From positions 4,104,501-4,168,500 of the forward strand of contig JAWQEG010000003.1 in assembly GCA_033782935.1 (NCBI GenBank): a DNA stretch of 64,000 nt, in the 5' to 3' direction. The DNA comes from Petrolisthes cinctipes (Eukaryota > Arthropoda > Malacostraca > Decapoda > Porcellanidae). Positions 1-13,600 of the stretch are shown here, piece after piece. The notes beneath the pieces were generated by a model. It had not been told where the DNA came from. It saw only the letters and a program-made list of their open reading frames with translations, and did not search any database. Within the stretch, counting starts at the first letter, position 1, and each line of letters opens with the position of its first letter. Both the position numbers and the translations under genes were made by a program.

Positions 1-3000
1 ATATTTTAGGTGAGTAAAGGGGATATCTCAAATTCAGGCCCAAAACACCCGAAAATTCGATATTATGGGGTCCCAGAAGCGATCTGTACATGCCTACTCC
101 GTGTTAAAAGTATTTACAAAATACATGCCCAAAACATGCTCAAAATCGATGTTTTAGGTGCCAAAAAGTCGATATGTGCATGCATCTTCAGTACCCGTTT
201 ATATCTCAAATTCAGGCTCAAAACACACGAAAATTCGATATTTTGGGGTCCCAGAAGCGATCTGTACATGCTTACTCCGTGTTAGAGTATTTTCAAAATA
301 CATGCCCAAAACATGCTGAAAATCGATATTTCAGATGCCCATAGTCAATATGTGCATATATCTTCAGTACCCGTTTATTTCTCAAATTCAGGCTCAAAAC
401 ACCCGAAAATTCAATATTTTGGGGTCCCAGAAGCAATCTGTACATGCCTACTCAGTGCTAGAATATTTTCAAAATATATGTTAAAAACATGCTAAAAATC
501 GATCTTTTAGGTGCCAAAAAGTCGATATCTCAAATTCAGTCCCAAAACACCCGAAATTTCGATATTTAGGGGTCCCAGAAGCGATCTGTACATGCTTACT
601 CCGTGTTAGAGTTTTTTCAAATAACAGGCCAAAAACATACTGAAAATCGATCTTTTAGGTGCGCAAAAGTCGATATGTGCATGCATCTTCTGTACCCGTT
701 TATATCTCAAATTCTGGCCCTAAACACCCGAAAATTCGATATTTTGGGGTCCCAGAAGCGATCTGTACATGCCTACTCAGTGCTAGAATGTTTTCAAAAT
801 ATAGGCTCAAAACATGCTCAAAATCGATATTTTAGGTGCCCAAAAGTCGATATGTGCATGCATCTTCTGTACCCGTTTATATCTCAAATTCAGGCTCAAA
901 ACACCCGAAAATTCGATATTTTGGGGTCCCAGAAGCGATCTGTACATGCCTACTCAGTGCTAGAATGTTTTCAAAATATAGGCTCAAAACATGCTCAAAA
1001 TCGATATTTTAGGTGAGTAAAGGCGATATCTCAAATTCAGTCCCAAAACACCCAAAAATTCGATATTATGGGGTCCCAGAAGCGATCTGTACATGCCTAC
1101 TCCGTGTTAGAGTATTTTTAAAATACAGGCCCAAAACATGCACAAAATCGATGTTTTAGGTGCCAAAAAGTCGATATGTGCATGCACCTTCAGTACCCGT
1201 TTATATCTCAAATTCAGGCTCAAAACACCCGAAAATTCGATATTTTGGGGTCCCAGAAGCAATCTGTACATGCCTACTCAGTGCTAGAATATTTTCAAAA
1301 TATAGGCTAAAAACATGCTAAAAATCGATATTTTATGTGCAAAAAAGTCGATGTCTCAAATTAAGGCCCAAAACACCCGAAAATTCGATATTTAGGGGTC
1401 CCAGAGGCGATCTGTACATGCCTACTCAGTGCTAGAATATTTTCAAAATATAGGCTCAAAACATGCTAAAAATCGATATTTTAGGTGCGTAAAGGCGATA
1501 TCTCAAATTCAGGCCCAAAACTCCCGAAAATTCGATATTTTGGGGTCCCAGAAGCGATGTGTACATGCCTACTCCGTGTTAGAGTATTTTCAAAATACAG
1601 GCCAAAAAAAAAACATGCTCAAAATCGATGTTTTAGGGGCCAAAAAGTCGATATGTGCATGCATCTTCAGTACCCGTTTATATCTTAAATTCAGGCTCAA
1701 AACACCCGAAAATTCGATATTTTGGGGTCCCAGAAGCGATCTGTACATGCTTACTCCGTGTTAGAGTATTTTCAAAATACATGCCCAAAACATGCTGAAA
1801 ATCGATATTTCAGATGCCCAAAGTCAATATGTGCATGTATCTTCAGTACCCGTTTATTTCTCAAATTCAGGCTCAAAACACCCGAAAATTCAATATTTTG
1901 GGGTCCCAGAAGCAATCTGTACATGCCTACTCAGTGCTAGAATATTTTCAAAATATATGTTAAAAACATGCTAAAAATCGATATTTTAGGTGCCAAAAAG
2001 TCGATATCTCAAATTCAGTCCCAAAACACCCGAAATTTCGATATTTAGGGGTCCCAGAAGCGATCTGTACATGCTTACTCCGTGTTAGAGTTTTTTCAAA
2101 ATACAGGCCAAAAACATACTGAAAATCGATCTTTTAGGTGCGCAAAAGTCGATATGTGCATGCATCTTCTGTACCCGTTTATATCTCAAATTCTGGCCCT
2201 AAACACCCGAAAATTCGATATTTTGGGGTCCCAGAAGCGATCTGTACATGCCTACTCCTTGTTAGAGTATTTTCATAATTCAGGCCCAAAACATGCTCAA
2301 AATCGATATTTTTGGTGCCCAAAGTCAATATGTGTATGCATCTTCTATACTCGTTTATAACTCAAATTCACGCTCAAAACACCCGAAAATTCGATATTTT
2401 GGGGTCCCAGAAGCGATCTGTACATGCCTACTCAGTGCTAGAATGTTTTCAAAATATAGGCTCAAAACATGCTCAAAATCGATATTTTAGGTGAGTAAAG
2501 GCGATATCTCAAATTCAGGCCCAAAACACCCAAAAATTCGATATTATGGGGTCCCAGAAGCGATCTGTACATGCCTACTCCGTGTTAAAAGTATTTACAA
2601 AATACAGGCCCAAAACATGCTCAAAATCGATGTTTTAGGTGCCAAAAAGTCGATATGTGCATGCATCTTCATTACCCGTTTATATCTCAAATTCAGGCTC
2701 AAAACACCCGAAAATTCGATATTTTGGGGTCCCAGAAGCCATCTGTACATGCTTACTCCGTGTTAGAGTATTTTCAAAATACATGCCCAAAACATGCTGA
2801 AAATCGATATTTTAGATGCCCAAAGTCAATATGTGCATGTATCTTCATTACCCGTTTATTTCTCAAATTCAGGCTCAAAACACAAGAAAATTCAATATTT
2901 TGGGGTCCCAGAAGCAATCTGTACATGCCTACTCAGTGCTAGAATATTTTCAAAATATATGTTAAAAACATGCTAAAAATCGATCTTTTAGGTGCCAAAA

Positions 3001-3270
3001 AGTCGATATCTCAAATTCAGTCCCAAAACACCCGAAAATTCGATATTTAGGGGTCCCAGAAGCGATCTGTACATGCTTACTCCGTGTTAGAGTTTTTTCA
3101 AAATACAGGCCAAAAACATACTGAAAATCGATCTTTTAGGTGCGCAAAAGTCGATATGTGCATGCATCTTCTGTACCCGTTTATATCTCAAATTCTGGCC
3201 CTAAACACCCGAAAATTCGATATTTTGGGATCCCAGAAGCGATCTGTACATGCCTACTCCTAGTTAGAGT
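1..3270 (+). repeat. Interspersed satellite duplications, 1,479- and 2,481-bp spacings
   Basis: The segment from 1 to about 780 recurs from 2,482 (spacing 2,481 bp), with the uncommon GTGAGTAAAG and GTTAAAAGTATTTAC variants. The part from 313 also recurs at 1,792 (spacing 1,479 bp) with the same TTAAAAACATGC and GAGTTTTTTCAAA variants. This indicates a longer HOR whose boundaries lie partly outside the window. Confidence 0.7.
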
Positions 3271-3904
3271 ATTTTCAAAATTCAGGCCCAAAACATGCTC
3301 AAAATCGATATTTTTGGTGCCCAAAGTCAATATGTGTATGCATCTTCTATACTCGTTTATATCTCAAATTCACGCTCAAAACACCCGAAAATTCGATATT
3401 TTGGGGTCCCAGAAGCGATCTGTACATGCCTACTCAGTGCTAGAATGTTTTCAAAATATAGGCTCAAAACATGCTCAAAATCGATATTTTAGGTGCCCAA
3501 AAGTCGATATGTGCATGCATCTTCTGTACCCGTTTATATCTCAAATTCTGGCCCTAAACACCCGAAAATTCGATATTTAGGGGTCCCAGGAGCGATCTGT
3601 ACATGCCTACTCAGTGCTAGAATATATTCAAGATATAGGCTCAAAACATGCTAAAAATCGATATTTTAGGTGCGTAAAGGCGATATCTCAAATTCAGGCC
3701 CAAAACACCCGTAAATTCGATATTTTGGGGTCCCAGAAGCGATATGTACATGCCTACTCCGTGTTAGAGTATTTTCAATATACAGGCCCAAAACATGCTC
3801 AAAATCGATGTTTTAGGTGCCCAAAAGTCGATATGTGCATGCATCTTCAGTACCCGTTTATATCTCAAATTCAGGATCAATACACCCGAAAATACGATAT
3901 TTTG

Positions 3905-5695
3905 GGGTCCCAGAAGCGATCTGTACATGCCTACTCCGTGTTAGAGTATTTTCAAAATACAGGCCCAAAACATGCTGAAAATCGATATTTTAGATGCCCA
4001 AAGTCAATATGTGCATGTATCTTCTGTACCCGTTTATATCTGATATTCAGGCTCAAAACACCCTAAAATTCAATATTTTGGGGTCCCACAAGCAATCTGT
4101 ACATGCCTACTCAGTGCTAGAATATTTTCAAAATATAGGCTCAAAACATGCTAAAAATCGATATTTTAGGTGCGTAGAGTCGATATCTCAAATTCAGTCC
4201 CAAAACACCCGAAAATTCGATATTTAGGGGTCCCAGAAGGGATCTGTACACGCCTACTCCGTGTTAGAGTATTTTCAAAATACAGGCCAAAAACATACTG
4301 AAAATCGATCTTTTAGGTGCCCAAAAGTCTATATGTGCATGCATCTTCTGTACCCGTTTATATATCAAATTCTGGCCCTAAACACCCGAAAATTCGATAT
4401 TTTTGGGTCCCAGAAGCGATCTGTACATGCCTTCTCAGTGTTAGAGTATTTTCAAAATACAGGCCCAAAACATGCTCAAAATCGTTGTTTTAGGTGCCAA
4501 AAAGTCGATATGTGCATGCACCTTCAGTACCCGTTTATATCTCAAATTCAGGCTCAAAACACCCGAAAATTCGATATTTTGGGGTCCCAGAAGCAATCTG
4601 TACATGCCTACTCCGTGTTAGAGTATTTTCAAAATACATGCCAATAACATACTGAAAATCGATCTTTTAGGTGCCCAAAAGTCGATATATGCATGCATCT
4701 TCTGTACCCGTTTATATCTCAAATTCTGGCCCTAAACACCCGAAAAATCGATATTTTGGGGTCCCAGAAGCGATCTGTACATGCCTACTCCGTGTTAGAG
4801 TATTTTCAAAATACAGGCCCAAAACATGCTGAAAATCGATATTTTAGATGCCCAAAGTCAATATGTGCATGTATCTTCTGTACCCGTTTATATCTGATAT
4901 TCAGGCTCTAAACACCCGAAAATTCAATATTTTGGGGTCCCAGAAGCAATCTGTACATGCCTACTCAGTGCTAGAATATTTTCAAAATATAGGCTCAAAA
5001 CATGCTAAAGATCGATATTTTAGGTGCGTAAAGTCGATATCTCAAATTCAGTCCCAAAACACCCGAAAATTCGATATTTAGGGGTCCCAGAAGGGATCTG
5101 TACACGCCTACTCCGTGTTAGAGTATTTTCAAAATACAGGCCAAAAACATACTGAAAATCGATCTTTTAGGTGCCCAAAAGTCTATATGTGCATGCATCT
5201 TCTGTACCCGTTTATATATCAAATTCTGGCCCTAAACACCCGAAAATTCGATATTTTTGGGTCCTTGAAGCGATCTGTACATGCCTTCTCAGTGTTAGAG
5301 TATTTTCAAAATACAGGCCCAAAACATGCTCAAAATCGATGTTTTAGGTGCCAAAAAGTCGATATGTGCATGCACCTTCAGTACCCGTTTATATCTCAAA
5401 TTCAGGCTCAAAACACCCGAAAATTCGATATTTTGGGGTCCCAGAAGCAATCTGTACATGCCTACTCCGTGTTAGAGTATTTTCAAAATACATGCCAATA
5501 ACATACTGAAAATCGATCTTTTAGGTGCCCAAAAGTCGATATGTGCATGCATCTTCTGTACCCGTTTATATCTCAAATTCTGGCCCTAAACACCCGAAAA
5601 ATCGATATTTTGGGGTCCCAGAAGCGATCTGTACATGCCTACTCCGTGTTAGAGTATTTTCAAAATACAGGCCCAAAACATGCTGAAAATCGATC
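3905..5695 (+). repeat. Five-monomer HOR, two copies, 854-bp period
   Basis: Landmarks at 4229, 4406, 4583, 4760, 4936 and 5083 give 177, 177, 177, 176 and 147 bp, total 854 bp. The adjacent copy repeats the same unusual variants, such as GTCTATATGTGC, GGGATCTGTACACGCC and CATGCCAATAACATACTG. Homology fades near 3,890 and 5,695. Confidence 0.85.
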
Positions 5696-8600
5696 TTTTA
5701 GGTGCCAAAAAGTCGATATCTCAAATTCAGTCCCAAAACACCCGAAATTTCGATATTTAGGGGTTCCAGAAGCGATCTGTACATGCTTACTCCGTGTTAG
5801 AGATTTTTCAAAATACAGGCCAAAAACATACTGAAAATCGATCTTTTAGGTGCGCAAAAGTCGATATGTGCATGCATCTTCTGTACCCGTTTATATCTCA
5901 AATTCTGGCCCTAAACACCCGAAAATTCGATATTTTGGGTTCCCAGAAGCGATCTGTACATGCCTACTCCTTGTTAGAGTATTTTCAAAATTCAGGCCCA
6001 AAACATGCTCAAAATCGATATTTTTGGTGCCCAAAGTCAATATGTGTATGCATCTTCTGTACTCGTTTATATCTCAAATTCAGGCTCAAAACACCCGAAA
6101 ATTCGATATTTTGGGGTCCCAGAAGCGATCTGTACATGCCTACTCAGTGCTTGAATGTTTTCAAAATATAGGCTCCAAACATGCTCAAAATCGATATTTT
6201 ATGTGCCCAAAAGTAGATATGTGCATGCATCTTCTTTACCCGTTTATATCTCAAATTCAGGCTCAAAACACCCGAAAATTCGATATTTTGGGGTCCCTAA
6301 TGCAATCTGTACATACCTACTCAGTGCTAGAATATTTTCAAAATATAGGCTAAAAACATGCTAAAAATCGATATTTTTGGTGCCAAAAAGTCGATATCTC
6401 AAATTCAGACCCAAAACACCCGAAAATTCGATATTTAGGGATCCCAGAAGCAATCTGTACATGCCTACTCCGTGTAAGAGTATTTTTAAAATACAGGCCC
6501 AAAACATGCTCAAAATCGATGTTTTAGGTGCCAAAAAGTCGATATGTGCATTCACCTTCAGTACCCGTTTATATCTCAAATTCAGGCTCAAAACACCCGA
6601 AAATTCGATATTTTGGGGTCCCAGAAGCAATCTGAACATGCCTACTCAGTGCTAAAATATTTTCAAAATATAGGCTAAAAACATGCTAAAAATCGATATT
6701 TTAGGTGCGTAAAGGCGATATCTCAAATTCAGGCCCAAAACTCCCGAAAATTCGATATTTTGGGGTCCCAGAAGCGATCTGTACATGCCTACTTAGTGCT
6801 AGAGTATTTTCAAAATACATGCCCAAAACATGCTGAAAATCGATATATTAGATGCCCAAAGTCAATATGTGCATGTATTTTCTGTACCCGTTTATATATC
6901 AAATTCAGGCTCAATACACCCGAAAATTCAATATTTTGGGGTCCCAGAAGCAATCTGTACATGCCTACTCAGTGCTAGAATATTTTCAAAATATAGGCTA
7001 AAAACATGCTAAAAATCGATATTTTAGGTGCCAAAAAGTCGATATCTCAAATTCATTCCCAAAACACCCGAAAATTCGATATTTAGGGGTCCCAGAAGCA
7101 ATCTGTACATGCCTACACCGTGTTAGAGTATTTTCAAAATACAGGCCAAAAACATACTGATAATCGATCTTTTAGGTGCCCAAAAGTCGATATGTGCATG
7201 CATCTTCTGTACCCTTTTATATCTCAAATTCTGGCCCTAAACACCCGAAAATTCGATATTTTGGGGTCCCAGAAGCGATCTGTACATGCCTACTCAGTGC
7301 TAGAATGTTTTCAAAATATAGGCTCAAAACATGCTCAAAATCGATATTTTATGTGCCGAAAAGTCGATATGTGCATGCATCTTCTCTACTCGTTTATATC
7401 TCAAATTCAAGCTCAAAACACTCGAAAATTCGATATTTTGGGGTCCCATAAGCGATCTGTACATGCCTACTCAGTGCTAGAATATTTTCAAAATATAGGC
7501 TCAAAACATGCTAAAAATCGATATTTTTGGTGCGTAAAGGCGATATCTCAAATTCAGGCCCAAAACACCCGAAAATTCGATATTTTTGGGTCCCAGAAGC
7601 GACCTGTACATGCCTACTCAGTGCTAGAATGTCTTAAAAATATAGGCTCAAAACATGCTCAAAATCGATATTTTAGGTGCCCAAAAGTCGATATGTGCAT
7701 GCATCTTCTGTACCCGTTTATATCTCAAATTCTGGCCCTAAACACCCGAAAATTCAATATTTTTGGGTCCCGGAAGCAATCTGTACATGCCTACTCAGTG
7801 CTAGAATATTTTCTAAATATTGGTTAAAAACATGCAAAAAATCGAAATTTTAGGTGCCAAAAAATCGATATCTCAAATTCAGTTCCAAAACACCCGAAAA
7901 TTCGATATTTTGGGGTCCCAGAAGCGATCTGTACATACCTACTCAGTGCCAGAATATTTTCAAAATATAGGCTGAAAACATGTTAAAAATCGATATTTTA
8001 GGTGCGTAAAGGCGATATCTCAAATTCAGGCCCAAAACACCTGAAAATTCGATATTTTGGGGTCCCAGAAGCGATCTGTACATGCCTACTCCGTGTTAGA
8101 GTATTTTCAAAGTACAGTCCCAAAACATGCTCAAAATCGATGTTTTTGGTGCCCAAAAGTCGATATGTGCATGCATCTTCAGTACCCGTTTATATCTCAA
8201 ATTCAGGCTCAAAACACCCGAAAATTCGATATTTTGGGGTCCCAGAAGCAATCTGTACATGCCTACTCAGTGCTAGAATATTTTCAAAATATAGGCTAAA
8301 AACATGCTAAAAATCAATATTTTCGGTGCCAAAAAGTCGATATGTGCATGCACCTTCAGTACGCGTTTATATCTCAAATTAAGGCCCAAAACACCCGAAA
8401 ATTCGATATTTAGGGGTCCCAGAAGCGATCTGTACATGCCTACTCAGTGCTAGAATATTTTCAAAATATAGGCTAAAAACATGCTAAAAATCGATATTTT
8501 AGGTGCGTAAAGGCGATATCTCAAATTCAGGCCCAAAACACCCGAAAATTCTATATTTGGGGGTCCCAGAAGCGATGTGTACATGCCTCCTCCGTGTTAG

Positions 8601-10603
8601 AGTATTTTTAATATACAGACCCAAAACATGCTCAAAATCGATGTTTTAGGTGCCCAAAAGTCGATATGTGCATGCATCTACAGTACCCGTTTATATCTCA
8701 AATTCAGGCTCAATACACCCGAAAATACGATATTTTGGGGTCCCAGAAGCGATCTGTACATGCCTACTCCGTGTTAGAGTATTTTCAAAATACAGGCCCA
8801 AAACATGCTGAAAATTGATATTTTAGATGCCCAAAGTCAATATGTGCATGTATCTTCTGTACCCGTTTATATCTCAAAATCTGGCTCAAAACACCCGAAA
8901 ATTCAATATTTTGGGGTCCCAGAAGCAATCTGTACATGCCTACTCAGTGCTTGAATATTTTCAAAATATAGGCTAAAAACATGCTAAAAATCGATATTTT
9001 AGGTGCGTAAAGGCGATATCTCAAATTCAGGCCCAAAACACCCGTAAATTCGATATTTTGGGGTCCCAGAAGCGATGTGTACATGCCTACTTCGTGTTAG
9101 AGTATTTTCAATATACAGGCCCAAAACATGCTCAAAATCGATGTTTTAGGTGCCCAAAAGTCGATATGTGCATGCATCTTCAGTACCCGTTTATATCTCA
9201 AATTCAGGCACAATACACCCGAAAATACGATATTTTGGGGTCCCAAAAGCGATCTGTACATGCCTACTCCGTGTTAGAGTATTTTCAAAATACAGGCCCA
9301 AAACATGCTGAAAATTGATATTTTAGATGCCCAAAGTCAATATGTGCATGTATCTTCTGTACCCGTTTATATCTCAAATTCAGGCTCAAAACACCCGAAA
9401 ATTCAATATTTTGGGGTCCCAGAATCAATCTGTACATGCCTACTCAGTGCTAGAATATTTTCAAAATATAGGCTAAAAACATGCTAAAAATCGATATTTT
9501 AGGTGCAAAAAAGTCGATATCTCAAATTCAGTCCCAAAACACCCGAAATTTCGATATTTAGGGGTCCCAGAAGCGATCTGTACATGCTTACTCAGTGCTA
9601 GAATGTTTTCAAAATATAGGCTCAAAACATGCTCAAAATCGATATTTTAGGTGCCGAAAAGTCGATATGTGCATGCATCTTCTCTACTCGTTTATATCTC
9701 AAATTCAAGCTCAAAACACCCGAAAATTCAATATTTTGGGGTCCCAGAAGCGATCTGTACATGCCTACTCAGTGCTAGAATATTTTCAAAATATAGGCTC
9801 AAAACATGCTAAAAATCGATATTTTAGGTGCGTAAAGGCGATATCTCAAATTCAGGCCCAAAACACCCGTAAATTCGATATTTTTGGGTCCCAGAAGCGA
9901 TCTGTACATGCCTACTCAGTGCTAGAATGTCTTAAAAATATAGGCTCAAAACATGCTCAAAATCGATATTTTAGGTGCCCAAAAGTCGATATGTGCATGC
10001 ATCTTCTGTACCCGTTTATATCTCAAATTCTGGCCCTAAACACCCGAAAATTCAATATTTTTGGGTCCCGGAAGCAATCTGTACATGCCTACTCAGTGCT
10101 AGAATATTTTCAAAATATTGGCTAAAAACATGCAAAAAATCGAAATTTTAGGTGCCAAAAAATCGATATCTCAAATTCAGTCCCAAAACACCCGAAAATT
10201 CGATATTTAGGGGTCCCAGATGCGATCTGTACATACCTACTCAGTGCCAGAATATTTTCAAAATATAGGCTGAAAACATGTTAAAAATCGATATTTTAGG
10301 TGCGTAAAGGCGATATCTCAAATTCAGGCCCAAAACACCTGAAAATTCGATATTTTGGGGTCCCAGAAGCGATCTGTACATGCCTACTCCGTGTTAGAGT
10401 ATTTTCAAAGTACAGGCCCAAAACATGCTTAAAATCGATGTTTTAGATGCCCAAAGTCAATATGTGCATGTATCTTCTTTACCCGTTTATATCTCAAATT
10501 CAGGCTCAAAACACCCGAAAATTCAATATTTTGGGGTCCCAGAAGCAATCTGTACATGCCTACTCAGTGCTAGAATATTTTCAAAATATAAGCTAAAAAC
10601 ATG

Positions 10604-13600
10604 CTAAAAATCGATATTTTCGGTGACAAAAAGTCGATATCTATAATTCAGTCCCAAAACATCCGTAAAATCGATATTTAGGGGTCCCAGAAGCGATCTG
10701 TACATGCCTACTCCGTGTTTGAGTATTTTCAAAATACAGGCCCAAAACATGCTTAAAATCGATGTTTTAGGTGCCAAAAAGTTGATATGTGCATGCACCT
10801 TCAGTACGCGTTTATATCTCAAATTAAGGCCCAAAACACCCGAAAATTCAATATTTAGGGGTCCCAGAAGCGATCTGTACATGCCTACTCAGTGCTAGAA
10901 TTTTTTCAAAATATAGGCTCAAAACATGCTAAAAATCGATATTTTAGGTGCGTAAAGGCGATATCTCAAATTCAGGCCCAAAACACCCGAAAATTCTATA
11001 TTTTGGGGTCCCGGAAGCGATGTGTACATGCCTACTCCGTGTTAGAGTATTTTTAATATACAGGCCCAAAACATGCTCAAAATCGATGTTTTAGGTGCCC
11101 AAAAGTCGATATGTGCATGCATCTTCAGTACCCGTTTATATCTCAAATTCAGGCTCAATACACCCGAAAATACGATATTTTGGGGTCCCAGAAGCGATCT
11201 GTACATGCCTACTCCGTGTTAGAGTATTTTCAAAATACAGGCCCAAAACATGCTGAAAATTGATATTTTAGATGCCCAAAGTCAATATGTGCATGTATCT
11301 TCTTTACCCGTTTATATCTCAAATTCAGGCTCAAAACACCCGAAAATTCAATATTTTGGGGTCCCAGAAGCAATCTGTACATGCCTACTCAGTGCTAGAA
11401 TATTTTCAAAATATAGGCTAAAAACATGCTAAAAAATCGATATTTTAGGTGCCAAAAAGTCGATATCTATAATTCAGTCCGAAAACATCCGTAAATTCGA
11501 TATTTAGGGGTCCCAGAAGCGATCTGTACATGCCTACTCCGTGTTTGAGTATTTTCAAAATACAGGCCCAAAACATGCTTAAAATCGATGTGTTAGGTGC
11601 CAAAAAGTCGATATGTGCATGCACCTTCAGTACGCGTTTATATCTCAAATTAAGGCCCAAAACACCCGAAAATTTGATATTTAGGGGTCCCAGGAGCGAT
11701 CTGTACATGCCTACTCAGTGCTAGAATATTTTCAAAATATAGGCTCAAAACATGCTAAAAATCGATATTTTAGGTGCGTAAACGCGATATCTCAAATTCA
11801 GGCCCAAAACACCCGTAAATTCGATATTTTGGGGTCCCAGAAGCGATGTGTACATGCCTACTTAGTGTTAGAGTATTTTCAATATACAGGCCCAAAACAT
11901 GCTCAAAATCGATGTTTTAGGTGCCCAAAAGTCGATATGTGCATGCATCTTCAGTACCCGTTTATATCTCAAATTCAGGCTCAATACACCCGAAAATACG
12001 ATATTTTGGGGTCCAGAAGCGATCTGTACATGCCTACTCCGTGTTAGAGTATTTTCAAAATACAGGCCCAAAACATGCTGAAAATTGATATTTTAGATGC
12101 CCAAAGTCAATATGTGCATGTATCTTCTGTACCCGTTTATATCTCAAATTCAGGCTCAAAACACCCGAAAATTCGATATTTTGGGGTCCCAGAAGCAATC
12201 TGTACATGCCTACTCAGTGCTAGAATATTTACAAAATATAGGCTAAAAACATGCTAAAAATCGATATTTTTGGTGCCAAAAAGTCGATATCTCAAATTCA
12301 GTCCCAAAACGCCCGAAAATTCAATATTTAGGGGGCCCAGAAGCAATCTGTACATGCCTACTCCGTGTTAGAGTATTTTTAAAATACAGGCCCAAAACAT
12401 GCTCAAAATCGATGTTTTAGGTGCCAAAAAGTCGATATGTGCATGCACCTTCAGTACCCGTTTATATCTCAAATTCAGGCTCAAAACACCCGAAAATTCG
12501 ATATTTTGGGGTCCCAGAAGCAATCTGTACATGCCTACTCAGTGCTAGAATATTTACAAAATATAGGCTAAAAACATGCTAAAAATCGATATTTTAGGTG
12601 CAAAAAAGTCGATGTCTCAAATTAAGGCCCAAAACACCCGAAAATTCGATATTTAGGGGTCCCAGAGGCGATCTGTACATGCCTACTCAGAGCTAAAATA
12701 TTTTCAAAATATAGGCTCAAAACATGCTAAAAATCGATATTTTAGGTGGGTAAAGGCGATATCTCAAATTCAGGCCCAAAACACCCGAAAATTCGATATT
12801 TTGGGGTCCCAGAAGCGATGTGTACATGCCTACCCCGTGTTAGAGTATTTTCAAAATACAGGCCCAAATCATGCTCAAAATCGATGTTTTAGGGGCCAAA
12901 AAGTCGATATGTGCATGCATCTTCAGTACCCGTTTATATCTCAAATTCAGGCTCAAAACACCCGAAAATTCGATATTTTGGGGTCCCAGAAGCAATCTGT
13001 ACATGCCTAATCAGTGCTAGAATATTTTCAAAATATAGTCAAAAAACATGCTAAAAATCGATATTTTCGGTGCCAAAAAGTCGATATCTATAATTCAGTC
13101 CCAAAACATCCGTAAAATCGATATTTAGGGGTCCCAGAAGCGATCTGTACATGCCTACTCCGTGTTTGAGTATTTTCAAAATACATTCCCAAAACATGCT
13201 TAAAATCGATGTTTTAGGTGCCAAAAAGTTGATATGTGCATGCACCTTCAGTACGCGTTTATATCTCAAATTAAGGTCCAAAACACCCGAAAATTCGATA
13301 TTTAGGGGTCCCAGAGGCGATCTGTACATGCCTACTCAGTGCTAAAATATTTTCAAAATATAGGCTCAAAACATGCTAAAAATCGATATTTTAGGTGCGT
13401 AAAGGCGATATCTCAAATTCAGGCCGAAAACACCCGAAAATTCTATATTTTGGGGTCACAGAAGCGATGTGTACATGAGTACTCCGTGTTAGAGTATTTT
13501 TAATATACAGGCCCAAAACATGCTCAAAATCGATGTTTTAGGTGCCCAAAAGTCGATATGTGCATGCACCTTCAGTACCCGTTTATATCTCAAATTCAGG